The translations under genes and the position numbers were made by a program. From Phycisphaerales bacterium (lineage in GTDB: Bacteria; Planctomycetota; Phycisphaerae; Phycisphaerales; UBA1924): 5,092 nucleotides of DNA. Below are positions 1-4,394 of this stretch, piece after piece. The stretch spans positions 1 through 5,092 of the forward strand of contig JAIEQQ010000625.1 in assembly GCA_019747615.1 (NCBI GenBank), given 5' to 3'. Each line of letters begins with the position of its first letter. Position 1 is the first letter of the stretch. The notes beneath the pieces were generated by a model that did not search any database, was not told where the DNA came from, and was given only the letters and a program-made list of their open reading frames with translations.

Positions 1-413
1 TGACCCGCATGCTCCACCTGGCCAAGCTCGATCACGCGCTGCGGGTGAGCGTGAAGCAGACCGCCCTTCCGGTCGCCGCGAGTCCGCCCGCCGCTTCGGA
101 CAAGCCGGCCGGGAGTCCCGACAGTCCGCCGCTCCGCTGGGACTTCTCCCTGGAGCTCGTGCACGCCGATCTCTTCGAGCAACCGACCACCGACACCGCC
201 GGGGCGGTAGTCCACCAGCGTCGTACAGCCGACGTCGAACGCGAAGCCGCTGCGCCGGAAGTAGCTCGAGCAACCGCCGAGCGTGCGATGCGATTCGAAG
301 ACGGCGACGCGCCGGCCGCGTGCGGCGAGCCTCGCGGCGGTTGCCATCCCCGTCAAGCCGCCGCCGATCACCGCGATGGAAATGTGCTGCTGCTGGATCG
401 GCGAGCGTAGCAA
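1..413 (-). CDS. FAD-dependent oxidoreductase, phytoene desaturase (CrtI)-like, N-terminal fragment
   Basis: Partial gene running off the left edge, about 137 codons visible. With a TTG start at 413, residues 13-19 form the beta strand and glycine loop of a Rossmann FAD-binding fold (IAVIGGG, G17-x-G19-x-x-G22). The strand VAVFE ends in E40, the expected FAD-ribose ligand, followed by LGGCSSYF and the FDVGCTTLVDYRPGG stretch typical of CrtI-like and related flavin desaturases or isomerases. The family usually has about 450-500 residues, so most of the substrate domain is missing and the substrate cannot be named. An in-frame stop at 438-440 limits the start; TTG at 413 is the best candidate, although its purine-rich GAGGGG lies only one base upstream. 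The gene follows the Gfo/Idh gene by 31 bp and may share its transcript. Below about position 165 the frame stays open, but family resemblance fades and codon-position bias changes, so a frameshift is possible. Family call is fairly sure; intactness is not. Confidence 0.72.
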   Translation of the reverse strand, partial: MLRSPIQQQHISIAVIGGGLTGMATAARLAARGRRVAVFESHRTLGGCSSYFRRSGFAFDVGCTTLVDYRPGGVGGRLLEEIGVHELQGEVPAERRTVGTPGRLVRSGGRTRGDRKGGLLHAHPQRVIELGQVEHAG

Positions 414-444
414 GCCCCTCGGCAGGTGTCCGTCAACTCACCGC

Positions 445-1566
445 TCACCGCTGGCGTGACTGACGGGCTTGATCAAGGATTTCGGCGACGATGACGTTGA
501 GTTCGAGCGATGAGAGCGGATCGACTTCGCACTGGCCGCGGATGACTTTGCGGAGGTAGACCCACTCGTCTTTCAGGTGCTCGGGCATCGGCGGAGGCTT
601 GATCGCGACGGGGTCGGCGTTCTCCCTGCGGGTCGTCAGCGCGTCCCACTTGCCGGCGTGGAACGAGCGGCCCTCGCTGTAGACATCCATCTCCTTGTTG
701 TCGTGGGTCCACGCCCACGACGCTTGGATGATCGACGTCGCTCCGGGATACGTGAGCAGGATCGTCGCGTTGTCGTCAACCCGCGCGTACACGCCGGGCT
801 TTGAGGTTGCCAGCGACGCGACGACGCTCGTGGGGCGCTGGCCGCGCATCATCCACGTCGAGATCGCGGCCCCGTAGCACCCGAAGTCCACCACCGCGCC
901 GCCGCCGTTCTGCTCCGGATCCGTCAGCCACGCGAGGAACTCGGGCGAACAGCCGATCTCGACGGGCCCCTTGTGGCCGTGACGAAAGACGAGCTTCCGC
1001 AGCGGGGGGCCGTCCGCCTCGGCGCAACGCTGCGCCTCGCGAACCGACGCGTACCAGCTCGTCTCGAAGTTGGTCAGGATCAGCACGCGATGTTTCGACG
1101 CCAGCTCACGCATCGCCGCGGCGTCGCTGGTGGTGAACGCCAGCGGCTTCTCCATCAGCATGTGCACGCCACGCGGCGCGCAGACCTGCGCGATCGGTAG
1201 ATGATCCTTGATCGACGACATCACGCTTACCGCCTCCGGCCGCCCGGCATCAAGCATCCCCGCCAGGTCCGCGTGATAGAGCGCCGGATCAAGGTTGTAC
1301 TTGCTCGCCAGCCGATCAAACAGCGCGCGGTTGGGCTCGTACACCCCGACAATCACCACGTCTTTGCCCTGCGACGCGCGATACAGCAAACCCTCAACGT
1401 GCCCGTGCACCAGCCCTGCGACGCCGATGCGCAGCGGACCGGTCTGGGTTGAGAGCTTGGGTTGCGGGCGCGGCTCTGCGTGATGATCCTCGTACGACGC
1501 GCTTCGCGCACACGCGGCCAGCATCGACACGCCCACGCAGATCGCCAGAAGAATCAGGGTTCGCAT
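445..1566 (-). CDS. Gfo/Idh/MocA family oxidoreductase with lipoprotein signal peptide
   Basis: 373 residues, normal for this NAD(P)-dependent dehydrogenase family, whose members often act on sugars, inositols or related polyols. Residues 1-19 are a lipoprotein signal: Arg2, a hydrophobic core, then LAAC with Cys19 as the predicted lipidated residue. A linker rich in Pro, His and Gln (about 20-44) leads to the Rossmann domain. There the nucleotide-loop region reads GVAGLVHGHV (48-57), E77 ends the second strand, and EKP at 139-141 supplies the conserved lysine. The C-terminal alpha/beta domain has GGGAVVDFGCYG (221-232), matching the family's GG-x-x-x-D-x-G-x-Y/H signature. The frame extends upstream to 1647, but that part only translates a tandem repeat, so I chose the ATG at 1566, where the signal peptide begins. 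No Shine-Dalgarno sequence precedes it. A TACACT six bases upstream suggests a leaderless transcript, with no good -35. Probably faces the periplasm as a lipoprotein. Substrate unknown. Confidence 0.9.
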   Translation of the reverse strand: MRTLILLAICVGVSMLAACARSASYEDHHAEPRPQPKLSTQTGPLRIGVAGLVHGHVEGLLYRASQGKDVVIVGVYEPNRALFDRLASKYNLDPALYHADLAGMLDAGRPEAVSVMSSIKDHLPIAQVCAPRGVHMLMEKPLAFTTSDAAAMRELASKHRVLILTNFETSWYASVREAQRCAEADGPPLRKLVFRHGHKGPVEIGCSPEFLAWLTDPEQNGGGAVVDFGCYGAAISTWMMRGQRPTSVVASLATSKPGVYARVDDNATILLTYPGATSIIQASWAWTHDNKEMDVYSEGRSFHAGKWDALTTRRENADPVAIKPPPMPEHLKDEWVYLRKVIRGQCEVDPLSSLELNVIVAEILDQARQSRQR

Positions 1567-1591
1567 GCGGGCAGTGTACTGGCGAGGGACG

Positions 1592-1664
1592 GCAATCGGG
1601 ATTCGGGGTGGGACGGGAATCGGCAATCGGCAATCGGAAATCGGCAATCGGCAATCGGCAATCG
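1592..1664. repeat. 7-bp tandem repeat array (unit GCAATCG)
   Basis: Seven adjoining heptamers fill 1616-1664: GGAATCG, GCAATCG, GCAATCG, GAAATCG, then GCAATCG three times. Five of seven are identical and two differ at one position. A separate pair, GCAATCG and GGATTCG, lies at 1592-1605, split off by a GC-rich stretch of about 10 bp. On the minus strand the unit reads CGATTGC. The unit is not a multiple of three by design of a protein: it cycles through all frames and yields repetitive peptides on both strands, so it is probably non-coding. Confidence 0.9.
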
Positions 1665-1749
1665 TGGAAACGCCGACCCCCGCCTCCGATCAACTCACCG
1701 CCAACGCTCGCCTCAACTTGCTGCTTTGAGCTTTGCTGCTTTGCGTTTT

Positions 1750-1789
1750 CACTCTGCCACTCTGCCACTTCGCCACTCTGCCACTTCCC
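1750..1789. repeat. 8-bp tandem repeat array (CACTCTGC / CACTTCGC)
   Basis: Five adjoining octamers: CACTCTGC, CACTCTGC, CACTTCGC, CACTCTGC, CACTTCCC. It ends 10 bp short of the yicC stop codon, next to a pyrimidine-rich stretch (1787-1798). The unit is unrelated in sequence to the 7-bp array about 90 bp away. Confidence 0.88.
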
Positions 1790-1799
1790 CTCCCCCCCA

Positions 1800-2690
1800 T
1801 CACTCCACATTCTGAACCTGTTCCTTGATGCGGTCGATCGCGCCCTTGATCTCGACGACGCTCCGGCTGATGAGCGAGTCGGCGGACTTGCTGGCCATCG
1901 TGTTGGCCTCTCGCAGCATTTCTTGGGCGAGGAAGTCGAGCGTGCGGCCAACCGGCTTGCCGCCGCTGGCGGTGACGAGCTCGGTGAACTGCTTGATGTG
2001 CTCACCGAGGCGCTGGATCTCTTCGCTGATATCCGAGCGCTCGGCATAGACCGCGATCTCCTTGATGAGATCCGGCGGATCGATGCGCAGGTTCGCGTCC
2101 TTGAGCATGAGCTCGATGCGGCTCTTGAGTCGCAGCTCGTAATCCTCAACGACCTGCGGCGCTCGATCCGAGACCGTGCGGAGGTGTGTCTCGATCACAT
2201 CGCGCTGGGCCAGAAGATCCTCAACCAGAGCCGCGCCCTCGCGGTTACGCATCGCGATGAGCGACACGCACGCACGATCCAGCAGCGCCATGAACGCGGT
2301 GCGCGCGATCTCGAGCCGCGCCTCCTCATCCGCCGGCGGCACCATCACGCCCGGCAGACCGAGCAATGGACCAAGATCGATCCGAACCTCACCGCTGGCC
2401 ACCTGCGGCGTGTTCTTGAGCTGGCGGATGTAGTTCTCCAGAGCCGCGTGATTAATCCCGAACGCGGCGTGCGCCGAGCTATCGCTCGCCCGCGCCACCA
2501 GCGTCACACTCCCACGCGACAGCCGCTTGCGCAGCTCTGCCTCAAGCTCGGCCTCCAGGCCCTGAAACTCATCGGGCAGCCGGATCGTGGCCTTGAAATA
2601 GCGGTTGTTCAGCGAGCGCAGCTCAAGAAAGTGGTGGGCGCTGCCGGATTCGCTGCTCGCCTCGCCATAGCCCGTCATCGATCGGATCAA
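1800..2690 (-). CDS. yicC: YicC/YloC family endoribonuclease
   Basis: 296 residues, the usual family length. The N-terminus IRSMTGYGEA is the family hallmark and begins the YicC-like N-terminal domain. The C-terminal domain (formerly DUF1732, about 207-296) carries AERSDISEEIQRL at 216-228, GRTLDFLAQEMLREANT at 248-264, and ends in EQVQNVE, close to the E. coli ending. E. coli YicC is an endoribonuclease linked to turnover of the small RNA RyhB; the acidic residues of the C-terminal motifs are conserved here, so RNA cleavage in the cytoplasm is the likely role. An upstream ATG at 2720 would add ten residues unlike the family. I chose TTG at 2690 because it gives the canonical M-I-R-S-M-T-G-Y-G start and has an AGGAG six bases upstream. 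It lies 57 bp after secG on the same strand and may share its transcript. Identity is very secure. Confidence 0.96.
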   Translation of the reverse strand: MIRSMTGYGEASSESGSAHHFLELRSLNNRYFKATIRLPDEFQGLEAELEAELRKRLSRGSVTLVARASDSSAHAAFGINHAALENYIRQLKNTPQVASGEVRIDLGPLLGLPGVMVPPADEEARLEIARTAFMALLDRACVSLIAMRNREGAALVEDLLAQRDVIETHLRTVSDRAPQVVEDYELRLKSRIELMLKDANLRIDPPDLIKEIAVYAERSDISEEIQRLGEHIKQFTELVTASGGKPVGRTLDFLAQEMLREANTMASKSADSLISRSVVEIKGAIDRIKEQVQNVE

Positions 2691-2696
2691 GGATGG

Positions 2697-2701
2697 CTCC
2701 T
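2697..2701 (-). promoter_or_regulatory. Shine-Dalgarno sequence deciding the TTG start of yicC
   Basis: AGGAG on the minus strand, separated by six bases (CCATCC) from TTG at 2690-2688. The ATG at 2720 has no comparable sequence. This, with the family's conserved N-terminus, sets the start. Confidence 0.8.
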
Positions 2702-2747
2702 GTGCGGAGATGAGTTTCAAACATGACGCGCCGAACGCGATTCGCGA

Positions 2748-3347
2748 TCAGGGATTCGGAGTCGGCGTCGGAGCGGGTGCGGGAGTCGGAGCAGGTGCGG
2801 GTGCCGGCGGGGTTGCCGGGGTTGTCGCGGGCGCTTCGGGCGCAGGCGTCGTCGTCGGGGCGGCGGGTGCCGGGGTCGGGGCCGGAGTTGGCGCAGGCGT
2901 AGTCGTCGCGGCCGGCGGTGTCACGGGCGTGACCGTGACGTTGCCGGGTGCCGCGGGCGTGGTGCCGGCGGGGGTGGTCGCATCTGCCGGCGCCGTGGCG
3001 CCGGCCGGAGTGGTTGATTCGACCTTTGCGCCCGGTGCCAGTGCCGCTTCGGGCCGCGCGGCGTAGTTCAGGCCGATCGCCGTCAAAAGGTAGAACACGA
3101 ACATGCCAATCGTCGCCCACGTCAGCGCATCGCCCGTGCGCGTGCCGAAGGCCGTCTGCCCCGAGCCGGCGCCGGAGCCGAACGCACCGGCCAAGCCGCC
3201 GCCTTGCGGCTTCTGAATCATGACGGTGAGCATGAGCAGAAAGCACGCCGCGAGGAAGAGCACGAACATGATGCTCGTGATGGTGGCGAAGCCCAGCGTC
3301 GGCATGGGCTGAAGCGAGGCGAGGTGAGTCGGCAGTGAGTCGAGCAT
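2748..3347 (-). CDS. secG: SecG, preprotein translocase subunit, with long Pro/Ala/Thr-rich C-terminal tail
   Basis: SecG is the small inner-membrane partner of SecYE that aids SecA-driven protein export. The first 97 residues show the family plan: transmembrane helix 1 at about 20-43, the QKPQGGGLAGAFG motif at 45-57 followed by a Gly/Ser-rich cytoplasmic loop (GSGAGSGQTAFGTRTGD), and helix 2 at about 76-97 (TWATIGMFVFYLL). Residues 98-199 form a low-complexity tail of Pro, Ala and Thr with PAPTPAPTPAPA-type runs, no Cys and almost no charge. Most SecG proteins have about 70-150 residues, so half of this 199-residue protein is extra. With the usual two-helix topology both ends face the periplasm, placing the tail outside. 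The ATG at 3347 has GGAG nine bases upstream; Met15 is an alternative start that keeps helix 1. The gene heads the same-direction run toward yicC and is divergent from the lipoprotein gene. Confidence 0.93.
   Translation of the reverse strand: MLDSLPTHLASLQPMPTLGFATITSIMFVLFLAACFLLMLTVMIQKPQGGGLAGAFGSGAGSGQTAFGTRTGDALTWATIGMFVFYLLTAIGLNYAARPEAALAPGAKVESTTPAGATAPADATTPAGTTPAAPGNVTVTPVTPPAATTTPAPTPAPTPAPAAPTTTPAPEAPATTPATPPAPAPAPTPAPAPTPTPNP
2751..3040. repeat. Low-complexity GC-rich segment encoding the SecG tail
   Basis: On the plus strand, repeated short motifs such as GGAGTCGGAGC, GCGGGTGC and GGAGTTGGCGC; on the minus strand the same DNA encodes alternating Pro, Ala and Thr codons. The periodicity is imperfect and codon-based, so copy number may vary between strains. 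Long spurious reading frames on both strands come from it. Confidence 0.7.
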
Positions 3348-3429
3348 CGAACAGCGCTCCGGGAGGCGGGAAGAGTGACGAGAACCGGGCTCGCGGGTGC
3401 CTGTGGCCAGCCGCGGGCGGTGAAATGCT

Positions 3430-3486
3430 GAACAGTGAGTTTAGGCGCGAGTGTGGATAGGGAATTGTTCGCGTTTCCCACTGTTC
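3430..3486. repeat. 8-bp inverted repeat, possible operator
   Basis: GAACAGTG at 3430-3437 and its exact reverse complement CACTGTTC at 3479-3486, centre to centre 49 bp. The arms bracket the lower-GC part of the divergent promoter region. They do not extend beyond eight bases, so chance is possible. Confidence 0.3.
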
Positions 3487-3666
3487 CGCCGCCAACTCCG
3501 CGATCTCGGACCTCAACCGCCCGCCGGGGGCGTACAGACACGCATCCGCGTCGGGTCCGCCACGCACTTCGCGCGTGCCCCCGCACCCCCCCACCCGCCC
3601 CGCTCCGCCGCTCGCCAGCCAAGAGAGATCGCCCGGTCGGGGCACGGCCGTTGCCGTGACTTGATC

Positions 3667-3672
3667 GAGGAG
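3667..3672 (+). promoter_or_regulatory. Shine-Dalgarno sequence for the lipoprotein gene
   Basis: GAGGAG nine bases before ATG at 3682. The reading frame stays open upstream to 3451, and this site supports the shorter form, which places the hydrophobic signal segment nearer the N-terminus. Confidence 0.65.
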
Positions 3673-3681
3673 TGTGAGACC

Positions 3682-4200
3682 ATGCCAGAGAGATCAAACC
3701 CAGCCACCGGTGTTGCCAGACGCGGGCATGTTGCCCGCACGCAACGCACAGCCGTCAACATCCGCACACACCCGCGACTTCTCGGGCGTGTGGCGCTCTG
3801 CGGCATCGTCCTCAGCGGCGTCATGCTGGCGGGTTGCTCCGTGCAGGTGCCGCGGGTTGAGGCACCTCGCGGCATCGCCGCCAATGCCGAGGCCGATTGG
3901 ACTCCCGGAGCGCCCGCCGGCCTGCGTGCCGAGCTCGCACCACGCGACGCGCTCGCGTTCCTACCTGACGCCACCGAGCGCTCCCTGGACGGCGTCGATC
4001 CCAGCGCCTTCGCCGAGTACGCCCGCAACGACGCTCGCACCAGCCCCAGCGGCAGCGGCGTGCAGCTCGCCACATCGCAATGGCCCACGCCCGAGCGGCC
4101 CTCGCTCGAGCGCCAGCGCCGCATCTACGTCGGCTCGCAGAACACGTTTCTCATCTTCCTGCCCGAGCAACCGCTGCACGGGCGGCGATATTGGCGGTGA
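3682..4200 (+). CDS. Small lipoprotein of unknown function
   Basis: 172 residues, the only plus-strand gene. The N-terminus is basic and unusually long (about 36 residues, many Arg), then a hydrophobic core at about 37-50 and the lipobox LAGC with Cys52; the next residue is Ser, not Asp, which in proteobacterial rules would favour the outer membrane. The mature part has about 120 residues: an acidic, Pro/Ala-rich first half, a Ser/Gly stretch (TSPSGSGVQLATSQWP), then a basic segment with ERPSLERQRRIY and a hydrophobic NTFLIFLP before an Arg-rich ending. I recognise no domain or catalytic motif. A GTG at Val37 would give a shorter, more usual signal peptide but has no Shine-Dalgarno sequence. 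Strong G/C preference at third positions up to the stop supports real coding. It stands alone, divergent from secG and convergent with the fibro-slime gene, so context gives no function. Confidence 0.75.
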   Translation: MPERSNPATGVARRGHVARTQRTAVNIRTHPRLLGRVALCGIVLSGVMLAGCSVQVPRVEAPRGIAANAEADWTPGAPAGLRAELAPRDALAFLPDATERSLDGVDPSAFAEYARNDARTSPSGSGVQLATSQWPTPERPSLERQRRIYVGSQNTFLIFLPEQPLHGRRYWR

Positions 4201-4394
4201 TTGGGCTCGCGTTCGCGTCGAAGGCCTTGAAGATGTCGAAGTCTGCGAGACTCGCCTCGGAGAGGCGGGCCACGCTTAGTCAAACGTCACCAAATCAAAA
4301 GCAACAAGGCCCGCGGCGTGTGCCGCGGGCCTCGCTGACAGGGTTGCTCGGCTGAGGTGAGCTGAGCCGGGGGGGCACGGGGGCAGAGCGTGGC
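4201..4394. other. Convergent intergenic region
   Basis: 194 bp between the stops of two converging genes. It holds a short perfect stem-loop at 4253-4267 (CGCCTC, loop GGA, GAGGCG) with no T run, the strong terminator at 4292-4332, and a G-rich stretch at 4368-4384. CTGAGCC (4362-4368) and GGCTCAG (4392-4398) could pair across the G-rich part and overlap the fibro-slime stop codon. Confidence 0.6.
4292..4332 (-). terminator. Rho-independent terminator for the fibro-slime gene
   Basis: A perfect 11-bp stem: AGGCCCGCGGC at 4307-4317 and its reverse complement at 4322-4332, with a 4-base loop. Read on the minus strand it is followed by TTGTTGCTTTTGATTT, a broken but T-rich tract, 62 bases after the fibro-slime stop codon. 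On the plus strand no T tract follows, so it acts mainly leftward, though the hairpin may also slow transcripts from the lipoprotein gene. Confidence 0.85.

Larger units (their letters stand above)
1567..1799. other. Intergenic region between yicC and the Gfo/Idh gene
   Basis: A 233-bp gap, by far the longest among the co-directional minus-strand genes. It contains a 7-bp tandem array, an 8-bp tandem array, and a 10-bp direct repeat TTGCTGCTTT at 1718-1727 and 1733-1742. Both strands are open through the repeats in some frames, which produces long spurious reading frames. No hairpin followed by a T run was seen for the end of yicC. The Gfo/Idh promoter, if separate, should lie at the low-coordinate end. 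Confidence 0.7.
3348..3681. other. Divergent intergenic region between secG and the lipoprotein gene
   Basis: 334 bp with no gene I can support. It must carry the promoters for secG (leftward) and the lipoprotein gene (rightward). The stretch around 3425-3490 is less GC-rich than its surroundings. On the minus strand a TAAACT at 3439-3444 could be a -10 for secG, but no convincing -35 stands at the right distance. An 8-bp inverted repeat flanks this spot. The part from 3500 to 3660 is very GC-rich with pyrimidine runs; reading frames there lack family features or initiation signals. Confidence 0.6.

Noticed and set aside
9..410. Plus-strand reading frame of 133 codons opposite the FAD gene
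   Set aside because: Its first 50 codons have GC-rich third positions, but from about 175 onward it lies exactly antisense to a clear FAD-binding motif and loses coding bias. No family features are seen.
1567..1647. N-terminal extension of the Gfo/Idh protein to an ATG at 1647
   Set aside because: The extra 27 residues translate the heptamer repeat and would bury the signal peptide inside the protein.
1592..1789. CRISPR-like repeats
   Set aside because: Units are 7 and 8 bp and directly adjoining, with no unique spacers, and no cas genes are present.
2623..2724. Short frame starting M-F-E-T-H-L just before yicC, possible leader peptide
   Set aside because: It has no Shine-Dalgarno sequence and overlaps the yicC start out of frame. 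The AGGAG serves the yicC TTG.
1449..2726. 425-codon plus-strand frame across the repeats and opposite yicC
   Set aside because: It is antisense to the secure yicC gene and passes through the tandem arrays as repetitive peptide. Its length comes from high GC content.
2623..3645. 340-codon minus-strand frame overlapping secG and yicC
   Set aside because: It overlaps two well-identified genes in another frame. Its peptide is Arg/His-rich without a domain.
3513..4124. 203-codon minus-strand frame opposite the lipoprotein gene
   Set aside because: It lies antisense to a gene with a lipobox, a Shine-Dalgarno sequence and good codon bias, and it has no domain features.
4253..4267. Stem-loop as terminator for the lipoprotein gene
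   Set aside because: The six-base stem with a 3-base loop is not followed by a T run on the plus strand, so the evidence is too weak for a terminator call.
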